Shown here one piece after another: positions 6,416 through 15,313 of a stretch of 64,000 nt of DNA. Both the position numbers and the translations under genes were made by a program. Under the pieces are notes generated by a model. That model was given only the letters and a program-made list of their open reading frames with translations. It did no database searches and was not told where the DNA came from. Source of the DNA: Halorussus halobius (lineage in GTDB: Archaea > Halobacteriota > Halobacteria > Halobacteriales > Haladaptataceae); contig NZ_ML219773.1 of assembly GCF_004765805.1 (NCBI RefSeq), positions 1-64,000 of the forward strand. The letters are read 5' to 3'. Numbering within the stretch: position 1 is the first letter of the stretch; each line of letters begins with the position of its first letter.

Positions 6416-8989
6416 TTAGAGTGCTCGTTTCGTTGTGCGAATCTCCGTTTCAATTGCTCGGAGTGAGCGAGCCAGACTAGTTCGCGCCTCGAAATCTAAC
6501 TTCATCTCCCCCCACTCGAATCGCGCATCCTGAAGGACAAACGGACCCGCGTCCGCGTCGAGGTCGGTAAACGCCTCGACATCGAATGCGTACCCCGGTT
6601 GGACGAACTGGGATTCAATCGACACGGACCCCGTCACAGTGTCCTTCGCGACACCCTCGGCAACGAGGCGGCGAGCAATCGAGATGAGTTCGGCTTCCGT
6701 CTCGGCGTCCGGCCGGAATTCAGCTGGACCCTCAATTTCGCCCCGCTCATCGATTGCTGCATCCGAGGATGCGGTTACCGAGAGCCGCTCCCCATCATCG
6801 TCCTTGGGCCCGAGCACGGTTATCGTATTATAGTAGCCTTCGACTGTATCCACCGGGTCCGCGTCAACCGTGGTCCAGTCGACGTCCGTCGTTTCGTCCC
6901 CCGGCGCGAACGCCTTGATCACGCGGTCGTCCTCGCGGTACTCGGGGACGAACATGAGCCCGGAGTCGTCCGCGATGGAGTCAAGAATCTCGAACGGACT
7001 GCCGGTATAGGTCTGGTCGTCGATGACCCGGAGAGCGTTCGTTGTGATTTGGAGTTCCCAGTCGGTGAGCGTTTGGGGTTGGTAGCCTTGCTTCGGCGTG
7101 GTTGCATCCCGGCTGCCGTAGCCGTCGAGCGTGACGCGGCCTCGGATCTCCGTCCCGTAGACCGCTGCTGCCGCGAAGTCGGCGGTGATGGACGTCGTGT
7201 GCTGTTCGGTGCCGTCGTTGGGATGCCAGGTCGAGCCGCCGTCGTTCGAGGCCTGGAGGCGCTGGCCGCGACTGGTGTCGTTCATCGCGACGGCGAGGTC
7301 GGCGAGTGCGATGTTGAACTCTTGACTGAATGGGTCGGCTTCAAGCGTGATTGGCGCGTACAACTCGGGGCCATCGAGGGCGTAGTTGCTGTCGACGCTA
7401 TTGTCGAAGGTGAGTGCGTCAGCGTACCTGGCGTCGTGCGGGGCGAGCACGTCGATGAGGTAGCCGGCATCACCGCTGCCGACGACTTCCAGTCGGACTG
7501 TGAGCGTCTCGCCGGCGGAGACTTCGTTTGGATAGGGATCTGTTTCGATCCAGAACGTTCCAGCGCCACCGATGGTCACGTTTCCGAGATTTTCGTCGTC
7601 GACGATACAGTCGACGTCGACGACGCCCTGAGATGCCAGTGGCTTCGTCCGAACTGCCACTACAAGTTCGCCAGCCGGAATGGCGTACTCTGGCGTGATC
7701 TCGTATTCAACGTACTCTCCAACATCGGTGAAAAAGACTGCTGAATTATCGGACATCTCCTCGTCGATTGATGTCCCGCCCCCACCGCCGAGGGTCTGGT
7801 CTTCGGCTTCAGCCGTCCAGCAGACCTGCTTTGGCTTGAGTCCATTATCGACCTCGGACGGAATATCATCCGAGCTAAGTGCCTCGCAGAACACGGTCTC
7901 CAGTTCGCTGTCGCTGCTGGCGTCCTGGACCAGGAAGTTCTCGTCAACGATGTTTTCTGCAGGGGGCGTGACGTCAACTGTCCAGCCGTCGAGTTCCTCC
8001 GTTCCGAACCGGTCAACCGCTTCATAGCCCGGTTCGCTTTGGACATCGAACGACGTTCCGCCTCGGTCGAGATCGTCGAGGATGCCGAGGCCTTCGAGCT
8101 GGGCGCTGGCATCGGAACGACCGCCGTCGGGATGATAGCGCGTGTAGGGGCCACGCATCCAGACGCTGCCATTATAGTACAGGTAGGCTTCGCTGGCGAG
8201 CCAGTCTCGGAGGTGGTCGAGCCGGGGGAGGTCGACGCGCCAGCGGGCGACAGCACTGACCTCAGGTTGGAGTGTCGGTGAACGGGTATCGAGATCGTTG
8301 TCATTGAGGGTGGCTCGCTCGCCCGTCTCGTCCTCGAGGACGATGAACCATCCTTCGTCGGGGACATCGAGGTCTGTGGTCGTCGCGACAGTACTGGAGT
8401 CGACGCTCGTGTAGGGCGTGTACGGTTCGACGTAGTACTCGTAGTCGTGATTCTGCTCAACCGTAGTATCGGTGTGCTCGACGAGGCCAGTCCCTGGATT
8501 CGGGTCGAGCGTCGTCACGATCTCCCAGTCGGTGTAGCCAGTGTCACGGAGCGGATTTCGTTCGTCGCGTCGCCAGACTCGAACGCCAGCTTCGTTGTCG
8601 GCGTTATCCGTGAACTCGAATGTCACCGAGTTCCCGGTCGTGTCAGTAATCGTGAGTCCTGTTGCTCCCGGGAACTCGGTGACGATCGAGACGGGAGTCG
8701 TCCAGCTGCCGGTGACGTGCTCGGTCTCGGTTCTTGCCCGGATTTCGTATTCTTCGCCGTCTTCTCGCCCCACGAATTCCATCGTGAGCGTGTCGTAGCT
8801 GCCGATGAACTCGCCGAACCCGGTCGCCGACGAGTCCCACGACGACTCGCCGGTCTCCCGGATCTGGATTCGGACTGAGCCGTAGTTCGAGACCGCGGTC
8901 TCGCGGTTAACCGCAACTTCGTCTTCGACGCCGTTCCCCAGCTGGGGTGGATCCTCGTCTGGGAGGTTGGTCTGGACTTGGATGGGCAT
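6416..8989 (-). CDS. Virion tail protein, FN3-like N-terminus with hub-like C-terminus, 857 aa
   Basis: The N-terminal 210 residues contain two fibronectin type III-like units (for example YEIRARTETEHVTGSWTTPV and HDYEYYVEPYTPYTSVDSST). The central part is beta-rich and acidic. The last 200 residues (YNTITVLGPKDDDGERL through DARFEWGEMKLDFEARTSLA) resemble the end of tail hub/baseplate proteins of siphoviruses. It is the last gene of the leftward structural operon, abutting the FN3 protein gene with no gap. The role as a distal tail or hub protein is inferred from order (after tape measure and a distal tail-like protein) and domain style. Confidence 0.75.
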   Translation of the reverse strand: MPIQVQTNLPDEDPPQLGNGVEDEVAVNRETAVSNYGSVRIQIRETGESSWDSSATGFGEFIGSYDTLTMEFVGREDGEEYEIRARTETEHVTGSWTTPVSIVTEFPGATGLTITDTTGNSVTFEFTDNADNEAGVRVWRRDERNPLRDTGYTDWEIVTTLDPNPGTGLVEHTDTTVEQNHDYEYYVEPYTPYTSVDSSTVATTTDLDVPDEGWFIVLEDETGERATLNDNDLDTRSPTLQPEVSAVARWRVDLPRLDHLRDWLASEAYLYYNGSVWMRGPYTRYHPDGGRSDASAQLEGLGILDDLDRGGTSFDVQSEPGYEAVDRFGTEELDGWTVDVTPPAENIVDENFLVQDASSDSELETVFCEALSSDDIPSEVDNGLKPKQVCWTAEAEDQTLGGGGGTSIDEEMSDNSAVFFTDVGEYVEYEITPEYAIPAGELVVAVRTKPLASQGVVDVDCIVDDENLGNVTIGGAGTFWIETDPYPNEVSAGETLTVRLEVVGSGDAGYLIDVLAPHDARYADALTFDNSVDSNYALDGPELYAPITLEADPFSQEFNIALADLAVAMNDTSRGQRLQASNDGGSTWHPNDGTEQHTTSITADFAAAAVYGTEIRGRVTLDGYGSRDATTPKQGYQPQTLTDWELQITTNALRVIDDQTYTGSPFEILDSIADDSGLMFVPEYREDDRVIKAFAPGDETTDVDWTTVDADPVDTVEGYYNTITVLGPKDDDGERLSVTASSDAAIDERGEIEGPAEFRPDAETEAELISIARRLVAEGVAKDTVTGSVSIESQFVQPGYAFDVEAFTDLDADAGPFVLQDARFEWGEMKLDFEARTSLARSLRAIETEIRTTKRAL

Positions 8990-10882
8990 CTATGCGTCCT
9001 CCGTTGTGGTGTGCTCGGTCTGAGCGACGACCCGAATATCATACAGTTCGCCATTCCGGAGGCCGTCGAGTGTGTACTGCTCGGTCTCCCGAGCGACGGT
9101 TCCGTGGGTCTGCCACTCCGACTGGTCGGTCGGCTTGTAGTCGATTCGCGTCTCGCCGTAGTCGTGGTTGGCCGTCCACGAGAGGTCGATAGTAGTTGCT
9201 CCCTGGTCGGGCGAGGAGAGGCCGGTCGGCGCGGACAGCAATGCGATTGCCGAGGCCTGGACGCTCTCGGCGGCCGTGTGATCCGTCTCTCGCCGGATGG
9301 TGTAGTAGTACTTCTCACCGTCTGAGAGCCCCGTGTCCGTATAGGTGGTTTGCGAGAGGTCCGAGATCATCGCGACGACCGCCCCCGTCGAACCGTCCGT
9401 CGACCGTAACAACTCCCACGTCCCGTCGCTGGAGTTATCGTTCCGGGTCCACGAGAGCGTGAGCTCGTCTTCGATGGCGGTGTCCAGCGCGATCCCGGAC
9501 GCAGACGGCAAGTCGGTCGTCGCGGCGACCTCGCCCGAGAGCGCCCCCGCATCGCCCCCGTACACTGCCGCAACGCGGTAGAAGTACCGTTCCCCGTTCT
9601 CGCGGTTACTGTCGATGAACGACGTTCCGGTCGTCGCCCCCACGGACACGTAGTCGCTTTCCGCACTACCACTGGATTCTGCGCGGAAAATCTCGTAAGT
9701 GTCCGTTTGGTCGACCTCAGTCCACGACAGGTCGACCTCGGTCTCCCGCGTGGCGTCGACGCTCAGCCCCGAAACGTTGGTCGAGACCGTCCCCGAGTAC
9801 GTCCAACTGGATGTCGTATGTTCTGTCTCCACCAACACCCGGGCCTGCACCTCGTCGGTCGACTCCGAGTACGACATCGACTGGGACTCGCTGTTCGGCC
9901 CAGGGTCCGTTCGAGATGACCAGTCGCCATCCTCGTAAATGACCACCCTGAAGTTGTCCTCGTTGTCGCTCTCGTCGGTCCATGTGACGGTCACGCTGGT
10001 AGGGCTGTCAATAGTGAGCGAAACGTTGCTGGGGGCGGGAAGGCTGGTGGTTGCTGCTGCCTCGGCGCTTGGGTCAGATTCTCCATCGGGATTTGATGCA
10101 GTAACCCGGTAGTAGTACTGCTCGCCGTTCAACAAGCCCGTGTCAGTGTATGTGGTCTGGCTGGCAGCAACGCTATCGATCTGCGTGTAGTCACTGAGCG
10201 TGCTCCCCGATGCCTGGGCGCGATAGATGTGGTAGTCGTCCGTGCCATCAGCTGCGTCCCACGAGAGGTCGATTGCAGAGTCGGACGCGGATGCAGCAGA
10301 GAGACTGGTTGGGGCGGCTGGGGGAGCGGCATACTTGATGTCATCAATCCATCCGTCCGCTCCCTTGTCGTCGCCCGCTGTATCGACCGCGAATTCTAAG
10401 GTATCAATAGTACTGGATGAATCTGCAGACTGGAATGACTTGTCCTGAACCTCCAGGACGCCATTAATCTCGACATCATACGTCGCTGACTCGAAGTCCG
10501 GGATGATGTGGAAGTCGTAGACGGCTCCTTCGTTGAATTCGTAGAGGTCGTCGTCGTCCACTTGGATGTATCCAGTATTTGTGTTGAGGTAGATAGTTGT
10601 GAGTCGTGCGAAGTCACTGGATTGTACGAGTGTGACTGCGAGACCGGGGTTTGTAGCGGTGGAGCGGAAGTTCGGGGGCGTGATTTTCACCGAAAACCAG
10701 ACATCCGAACTGAACGGTGTCGGGGGCTGGATACGAGCTTCTTTGTTTACGTCTCCATTATTTTCTATATATCCCGAGTACGCCCCGTAAATCGGGTCGC
10801 TCGAGTCGACGGTCATGTCCCCATCGTTATCCGTCCAGTCATCGACGGTTCCATCCTCGAAATCCTCCAGCACCGTCACCAT
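8990..10882 (-). CDS. Tail protein with LamG-like head and tandem FN3 domains, 630 aa
   Basis: Residues 1-180 (start MVTVLEDFEDGTVDDWTDND) look like a concanavalin/LamG-type jelly roll ending in WIDDIKYAAPP. Four to five FN3 repeats follow, each with a W near the start (IDLSWDAADGTDDYHIYRA) and a GE-YYYRV-A motif (GLLNGEQYYYRVTASN, NGERYFYRVAAVYGG, DGEKYYYTIRRETDH). Both folds bind carbohydrates or proteins, so a host-surface contact role in the tail tip is likely. The start overlaps the upstream tail gene by 1 nt. The last FN3 unit is followed directly by the FN3-containing gene at 8989, as if one long adhesion module had been split. Confidence 0.8.
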   Translation of the reverse strand: MVTVLEDFEDGTVDDWTDNDGDMTVDSSDPIYGAYSGYIENNGDVNKEARIQPPTPFSSDVWFSVKITPPNFRSTATNPGLAVTLVQSSDFARLTTIYLNTNTGYIQVDDDDLYEFNEGAVYDFHIIPDFESATYDVEINGVLEVQDKSFQSADSSSTIDTLEFAVDTAGDDKGADGWIDDIKYAAPPAAPTSLSAASASDSAIDLSWDAADGTDDYHIYRAQASGSTLSDYTQIDSVAASQTTYTDTGLLNGEQYYYRVTASNPDGESDPSAEAAATTSLPAPSNVSLTIDSPTSVTVTWTDESDNEDNFRVVIYEDGDWSSRTDPGPNSESQSMSYSESTDEVQARVLVETEHTTSSWTYSGTVSTNVSGLSVDATRETEVDLSWTEVDQTDTYEIFRAESSGSAESDYVSVGATTGTSFIDSNRENGERYFYRVAAVYGGDAGALSGEVAATTDLPSASGIALDTAIEDELTLSWTRNDNSSDGTWELLRSTDGSTGAVVAMISDLSQTTYTDTGLSDGEKYYYTIRRETDHTAAESVQASAIALLSAPTGLSSPDQGATTIDLSWTANHDYGETRIDYKPTDQSEWQTHGTVARETEQYTLDGLRNGELYDIRVVAQTEHTTTEDA

Positions 10883-11355
10883 CAGGCACGCACCTCGTCT
10901 CGATACGCTGCCTCGATATCCTCGCGACTATCCCCTTCCTCGTACCGAGTCAACACCGTTGCCTCGAACTCCCACACGAATACGTCTCGCTCGACGCTCG
11001 GCGTCGCATCAGCCCCTGACCGAAGAACCGCCCACACCCCGCCACGGCCCTCGTCGGGGACCATCGCGACCAAGAGCGAGTCCACGTCCGGAAAGCCCGA
11101 GAGAACCTCCCGGTAGTACGGCCGCCCCCGGCGCGTGCGTCCCGTCCGAATCGTCGTCCCGTCGACCGCCGCATCGACCAGCGACTGGAGCTGTCCATGC
11201 CGCTCACTTGGCGTCTCGTCGACACCGTCGAGGACGAAGACGAACCGTGCTTCGATCTCTCCCCCTGGCTGTGTGTTGAAGAGTTGGCCGTCAAGGAAGT
11301 CCGCCCGAACATCGCCGGCATCGGTCTCAAGCGTCCACGGCGCAATCTCCCCCAT
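10882..11355 (-). CDS. Distal tail-like virion protein, 157 aa
   Basis: The protein starts MGEIAPWTLETDAGDVRADF and is a compact beta-rich acidic protein with a basic loop (GRTRRGRPYY). It sits between the tape measure and the FN3 tail genes, exactly where siphoviruses encode the distal tail (Dit-like) or tail-tip adaptor protein. Sequence similarity to Dit is not evident to me, so the name rests on gene order. Its stop overlaps the next ATG by 1 nt. Confidence 0.6.
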   Translation of the reverse strand: MGEIAPWTLETDAGDVRADFLDGQLFNTQPGGEIEARFVFVLDGVDETPSERHGQLQSLVDAAVDGTTIRTGRTRRGRPYYREVLSGFPDVDSLLVAMVPDEGRGGVWAVLRSGADATPSVERDVFVWEFEATVLTRYEEGDSREDIEAAYRDEVRA

Positions 11356-11357
11356 CG

Positions 11358-13664
11358 CTACCGACCCCCTCCGACGCCCCGACGGAACCGGTCACGTTCC
11401 TCGCCGAACTCAGCCCGAATCCGGCCGCGAAGGAAGCGCTCGAACTCCTCATCGTCGACCTCGAGGTTACCCTCCACAGTCAACGACGTGAGGAGGTCCC
11501 GGAGCTGCTTCAATTCCTCCACAACCCGAGCCGCTCCCCCACTGTTCGAGCTCGACTCCGTGGCGTCCGCTATGAGACTGGCGGGCGCGCTCGACCCTGA
11601 CCCCGGCGACCCAGACGACGACCCAGTCGATCCCGGCGACCCATCTCGGAACCGCTCGCGAAGCGTCTGGAACTCGGACTCGCTGACGCCAAGCGTCTCC
11701 GCCGACGCGCCGCCCGACTCCGCGACCGCGTCAAACAGTGCTTCGTTGATCTTCGTCGGCGCGTCTTCGACCTCCTCGGTGCTGTCGAATTCCTTGTAGC
11801 CGTCGACGCCGTCGACGAGCGCCGCCCGCATCTCCTCGGTCGGCTCGCCCTTAATCGGTCCCTCGGTCTGGTCGGGTGTCATCGTACTCGGGTCAGGCTG
11901 CGCGTTCGTCTCGAACGCGTCCGCGTAGTCCTGCCCGGCTTGGGCCCCTGCGTCTGCGCTTTCGTCGCCGAGCTCGCCGGGGTCGGGGGCCGCATCGGAC
12001 GGGTCGCTGGGGCCCATGTCGATGCCGGGGATGGACTGGATTTTATCGACGAGCCACCCGATCTTGTCGCCGATCCAGTCGAAGACATTCCCGACGACGT
12101 CCTGCACGCCGAAGAGGTTCTCTCGCCAGGCCCCGTAGAGTATCCCGAGCGGGCCCAGCAGTCCGAGGAGCCACGTCGGCGCGGCGTCAAGCCACCCCTT
12201 CACCGTCTGGAACGCGTTCGTTGCGGTGTCCCGAATCCCGAAGATGTTGTTCGTCCACGCATGGTGCGCGCCGGCGACGATACCGACGAGCGCGCCGAGC
12301 GCGCCGATGATCGCCCAGATCGGGACCGTAATCGGCCCGAGTGCGACCTGCGTCGCGACCAGCGAGGGGACGAGCCCGCCGGAGAGAACGCCCGAGAGCG
12401 AGAGGGATGCGCCGGACAGGACGCCGTACGCGCTGGAGAGCGCGACAACGGACTGTGCCATCGTCCCGAGCGTGAGTAAAACGGGGCCGGTTGCGGCGGC
12501 GACGCCTGCGAGCGCGATGATCGTCTTCTGTTGGGTGCTGTTGAGATTCTGGAACCACTCGGCCGCGCCCTGCACGTAGCCGGTCGCGGTCGATAGCATC
12601 GGCATCAGGACCGTCCCGATGGCGATGCCCGCGTCCTCGATGTTCGAGCGGGCGATCTGCATTTCTGCGTTTAGTGTGTCCCGCTGGGTGGCCGCCATCG
12701 ATTTCGTCGCGCCCTCGGCGTCGCGAATTTGATTCGTGTTCTCTTGGAGAGCACTGCTGCCTTCCTGCATGAGAGCGGCCATCGCCGGGCCTGCCTCGGT
12801 CCCGAAGATCGAGGCTGCATCGCCGGCCGCGACGCCCGCCTGCTCCATGTTCTGGAGAATCTTCGTCAGCGAGAGGAGGTTCCCTTGGGAGTCCCGGGTC
12901 TTGACGCCCATCTCTTCGAGCTTCGTCGCGGCCGTGCTGCTCTCGTCGGAGAGTTGGCTGAGCACGTTCCGGAGCGCTGTCCCCGCGCGCTCGCCTTGGA
13001 TGCCGACGTCGCCCATCTGGCCGATTGCCGCCGAGGTCTCTTCGATGTCGACGCCGAGTGAGGACGCGACGGGTGCGACAGTCGACATGGCCGTCGACAT
13101 GTCTTGCATCGTCTGGTTGTGGTTCGAGACGGTCTCGGTGAGCGTGTCGGTTACCTCGGTCATCTCGCTGGCTTCGAGGCCGAACGCCGACATGACGTTC
13201 GTCGCGACGTCCGTCGCTTCCGCCATGTTCATCTGGCCGGCTTCGGCGAACTCGGCGACGCGCGGCATCACCTCCATCGACTGCGCCGCGTCGAGGCCCG
13301 CACTGGCAAGGTAGTAGTAGGCGTCCGCCGCCTCTTGCGCGCTGACAGTTGTCGTGTTCGCGACGTCGCGCGCGGTCGCTTCAAGATCCTCGCGCATCGT
13401 CGCGTCGACGTCCCCCATCACGGCGATCGACTTCTGCATCGCTTGATCGAAGTTTGCTGCCGTGCGAGCCGACAGCGCCCCGATCGCGGTGAGCGGGGCC
13501 GTGACCCCTGCGGTCATCGTCTTTCCGGCGGACGTCAGTCGTTCACCTGTTTGCTGGGCTCGCTCCCCGAATCCGCCGAGATCCCGCTTCGCGTTGTCGA
13601 GTTTGCCCTCGAAGTCCGACTTGTCCAGCTCAAGGACAGCGGTTAGTGTTGAAATGGTTGGCAT
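11358..13664 (-). CDS. Tail tape measure protein (TP901 type), 768 aa
   Basis: The first 340 residues match the phage tail tape measure core: an N-terminal helix (LELDKSDFEGKLDNAKRDLG), the AGVTAPLTAIGALSAR motif, AYYYLASAGLDA, MNMAEATDVATNVMSAFGLE and GIQGERAGTALRNVLSQLSD. Hydrophobic segments follow (about 385-470 and 515-530), as is usual for proteins that enter the host membrane during DNA injection. The acidic C-terminal 170 residues are predicted disordered or coiled. The length sets tail length and predicts a tail near 110 nm, by the usual rule of about 0.15 nm per residue. The gene starts 4 nt after the stop of the frameshifted tail chaperone. Confidence 0.93.
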   Translation of the reverse strand: MPTISTLTAVLELDKSDFEGKLDNAKRDLGGFGERAQQTGERLTSAGKTMTAGVTAPLTAIGALSARTAANFDQAMQKSIAVMGDVDATMREDLEATARDVANTTTVSAQEAADAYYYLASAGLDAAQSMEVMPRVAEFAEAGQMNMAEATDVATNVMSAFGLEASEMTEVTDTLTETVSNHNQTMQDMSTAMSTVAPVASSLGVDIEETSAAIGQMGDVGIQGERAGTALRNVLSQLSDESSTAATKLEEMGVKTRDSQGNLLSLTKILQNMEQAGVAAGDAASIFGTEAGPAMAALMQEGSSALQENTNQIRDAEGATKSMAATQRDTLNAEMQIARSNIEDAGIAIGTVLMPMLSTATGYVQGAAEWFQNLNSTQQKTIIALAGVAAATGPVLLTLGTMAQSVVALSSAYGVLSGASLSLSGVLSGGLVPSLVATQVALGPITVPIWAIIGALGALVGIVAGAHHAWTNNIFGIRDTATNAFQTVKGWLDAAPTWLLGLLGPLGILYGAWRENLFGVQDVVGNVFDWIGDKIGWLVDKIQSIPGIDMGPSDPSDAAPDPGELGDESADAGAQAGQDYADAFETNAQPDPSTMTPDQTEGPIKGEPTEEMRAALVDGVDGYKEFDSTEEVEDAPTKINEALFDAVAESGGASAETLGVSESEFQTLRERFRDGSPGSTGSSSGSPGSGSSAPASLIADATESSSNSGGAARVVEELKQLRDLLTSLTVEGNLEVDDEEFERFLRGRIRAEFGEERDRFRRGVGGGR

Positions 13665-13667
13665 CGT

Positions 13668-13883
13668 TTAAACTGAGAGTTGATGTCCGAGCTTCGAGCG
13701 CTCTTCCTGTCGTTTTCTATACCGAGTGATCCAGAACGTCTTCTCCGCCTCGTCCATCGCGAAGAAGTCTTCGGGCCGGTAGCGGTGCTCGCGGTTCAGC
13801 CACTCGAGGAATCGTCCGATAGGAGAGTCTGCAACATCTCGAGCTGCTGCGACTGCGTCTCGCCCTCGCCAAGCGCCAAAAAA
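13668..13883 (-). CDS. Tail assembly chaperone T-domain, reached by -1 frameshift
   Basis: After the slip at 13883-13877 the -1 frame is open for 69 codons to TAA at 13668-13670, reading GAWRGRDAVAAARD and ending RYRKRQEERSKLGHQLSV. The stretch with RFLEWLNREHRYRPEDFFAM then EAEKTFWITRYRKRQEER is clearly protein-like and rich in aromatic and charged residues, as T domains of GT fusions are. It has no useful start of its own: the only in-frame ATG (13757) would give 29 residues. The stop lies 4 nt before the tape measure ATG, closing what would otherwise be an unexplained gap of 131 nt. I infer a fusion of 139 + 69 = 208 residues. Confidence 0.82.
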   Translation of the reverse strand, partial: FFGAWRGRDAVAAARDVADSPIGRFLEWLNREHRYRPEDFFAMDEAEKTFWITRYRKRQEERSKLGHQLSV

Positions 13884-14293
13884 TCTTGGTAGAGCTCGCC
13901 GACTTCGTCTTCGGTGAAGCCGATTGTCTCACGCCAGACCGCAGGTTCGTTGAACGACGGGTCGACGGCGTGCTCAGACAGCGTTGCCTCCATCTGCTCG
14001 ATCCCGACCTGGGCTTCCTCGAGGAGGTCGAACAGGTCCGCATCGTCTTGTGCCTTTTCGAGGACTGTTTGCTGCCGCTCCTCGAACTCCTGTTGCGTCT
14101 CAGGATCGGGGTAGAGGAACTCGATTTCGACGCCGTGGCGTTCGACAGTGAACGTGTCTCGCGCTCGAGCGTCGAACAGTTCCTGAGCCTTCCCGTAGAG
14201 TTCGGCCTGCTCGCGCTGTTGCTCCTGCTCTTGCTCGCGCTGTGCCTCGAGAGCGTCGTTCGCCGCGTCTGCGTTCGCGATGGTGCTGGTCAT
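13796..14293 (-). CDS. Tail assembly chaperone, zero-frame (gpG-like) product, 165 aa
   Basis: The protein starts MTSTIANADAANDALEAQRE and is Glu/Gln-rich and helical, matching tail assembly chaperones in size, charge and position between tail tube and tape measure genes. Such chaperones coat the tape measure during tail growth and are absent from mature virions. The mRNA carries the slippery heptamer T-TTT-TTG at 13883-13877 (codons Phe138-Leu139). Ribosomes that do not slip continue for 26 codons to the stop at 13796. A fraction should slip into the -1 frame and make a 208-residue G-T fusion. Confidence 0.85.
   Translation of the reverse strand: MTSTIANADAANDALEAQREQEQEQQREQAELYGKAQELFDARARDTFTVERHGVEIEFLYPDPETQQEFEERQQTVLEKAQDDADLFDLLEEAQVGIEQMEATLSEHAVDPSFNEPAVWRETIGFTEDEVGELYQDFLALGEGETQSQQLEMLQTLLSDDSSSG
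13877..13883 (-). promoter_or_regulatory. Slippery heptamer T TTT TTG for programmed -1 frameshifting
   Basis: Read on the minus strand in the frame of the chaperone gene, the site is GAT TTT TTG GCG, so the heptamer X XXY YYZ is T TTT TTG. Slippage re-pairs the P-site tRNA perfectly with TTT, and the A-site tRNA with TTT at two of three positions. It lies 26 codons before the zero-frame stop. No strong downstream hairpin or pseudoknot was obvious by eye. Confidence 0.8.
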
Positions 14294-14302
14294 TGAATCA
14301 CC

Positions 14303-14830
14303 TTAGGCGCTCGAGTAGTCGACCCAGAAGCCGCCCTCGACCCACCACGTCCACGACGCAGTCGGCGGCGTCGACGACGGGTCGACTTCGGGGCTCGTCA
14401 GCTCGCAGTCCTCGAAGCGGTGCAGCAGCTCCGAGTCGGCTTCGACATCGACCGCCGAGTAGTCGGGGTCGTAGTCGAAGTACGCTACCTCGATGTACTC
14501 GTCATCCGATGCCAGCGTCTTCCGATCCGACGAGTCGAACGTGATCTTCCCGTCGCTGTCGACGATGCCGATCTTCTCGAGGGCGGCGAGGTCCGGCGCG
14601 ATTGCCGAGGCGACCTCGACGTCGATCGTGTTGTTCGTCCGGTAGCGTTTCGTCCGGCGCTTCGAGCCGGGGTTGAAGTCCTCGTTGGACTCGTCAGTAC
14701 TGATGCTGAGGTCATCTTTCGTACAGTTTCCGAGGACAGTCCGGACCGATTCAGTCTCGCTCTCATCGACATGGAGGACCGCGACGACGCTGCCCTCCAC
14801 TTCCAGTTCGCTCGTGATTTCTTCTGCCAT
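14303..14830 (-). CDS. Major tail tube protein, 175 aa
   Basis: The sequence MAEEITSELEVEGSVVAVLH begins a beta-rich acidic protein with a basic patch (GSKRRTKRYRTNNTIDVEVA). Its length, the low helix content and the position immediately upstream of the tail chaperone pair fit siphovirus major tail proteins. The phrase SDDEYIEVAYFDYDP resembles tail tube family turns. Assignment is mainly from gene order and composition. Confidence 0.75.
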   Translation of the reverse strand: MAEEITSELEVEGSVVAVLHVDESETESVRTVLGNCTKDDLSISTDESNEDFNPGSKRRTKRYRTNNTIDVEVASAIAPDLAALEKIGIVDSDGKITFDSSDRKTLASDDEYIEVAYFDYDPDYSAVDVEADSELLHRFEDCELTSPEVDPSSTPPTASWTWWVEGGFWVDYSSA

Positions 14831-14863
14831 AGTGTTGTGATCTCGTGAGTTGTGGTTGGTCGG

Positions 14864-15313
14864 TTAGCGATTCGACTGCGTGTAGGCCGTCGTCAGCCAG
14901 TCCTGGGTGAGCGCGAGCCGGTCGCCAGTGACCTCAGTCCAGCTGCTCGAGTCCGTTCCACCGGGCAGCAGTTCGGGCGCGTCGACGGCGACGTCCAGGC
15001 GGTCGGCGACCGCCGCCATAATCTCAGCCATGCGGTAGGTCGGGGCGTCCTGTTCAGAGCGCCAGTCGTCCGTCGCGACGACCGCGACTTGCACCCGAAA
15101 CTGGCGCTGGATCGTCGAGAACTCGCGCTGTGAGGTCGACGTCTCGGTGACTGGCTGGACGCGAACGACGACTGGATGCTCTTGTTCGTCTTTCGGCCAG
15201 CCTTCGTCGACCGCCTCGGCCGTGTCGGCCGCGTCGAGGAGCGAGACGAGCGCGTCGTGGCCCCGAAGATCAGTGATGACGTCGACCAGCGCGTCGTGTA
15301 GGCCGTAGGTCAT
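14864..15313 (-). CDS. Tail completion/terminator-like protein, 149 aa
   Basis: The protein starts MTYGLHDALVDVITDLRGHD and contains a helix-strand pattern with VRVQPVTETSTSQREFSTIQ and RQFRVQVAVVATDDW, followed by YRMAEIMAAVADRLD. This resembles the tail terminator/SPP1 gp17-like fold, where a helix packs against a beta sheet. It sits between the HK97 gp10-like gene and the tail tube gene, the expected place. ATG overlaps the upstream stop by 4 nt. Confidence 0.68.
   Translation of the reverse strand: MTYGLHDALVDVITDLRGHDALVSLLDAADTAEAVDEGWPKDEQEHPVVVRVQPVTETSTSQREFSTIQRQFRVQVAVVATDDWRSEQDAPTYRMAEIMAAVADRLDVAVDAPELLPGGTDSSSWTEVTGDRLALTQDWLTTAYTQSNR

Noticed and set aside
13717..14043. 108-residue minus-strand frame over the tail chaperone
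   Set aside because: It is in the third frame, neither the zero frame nor the -1 frame, and its product is Arg/Ser-rich without haloarchaeal character.
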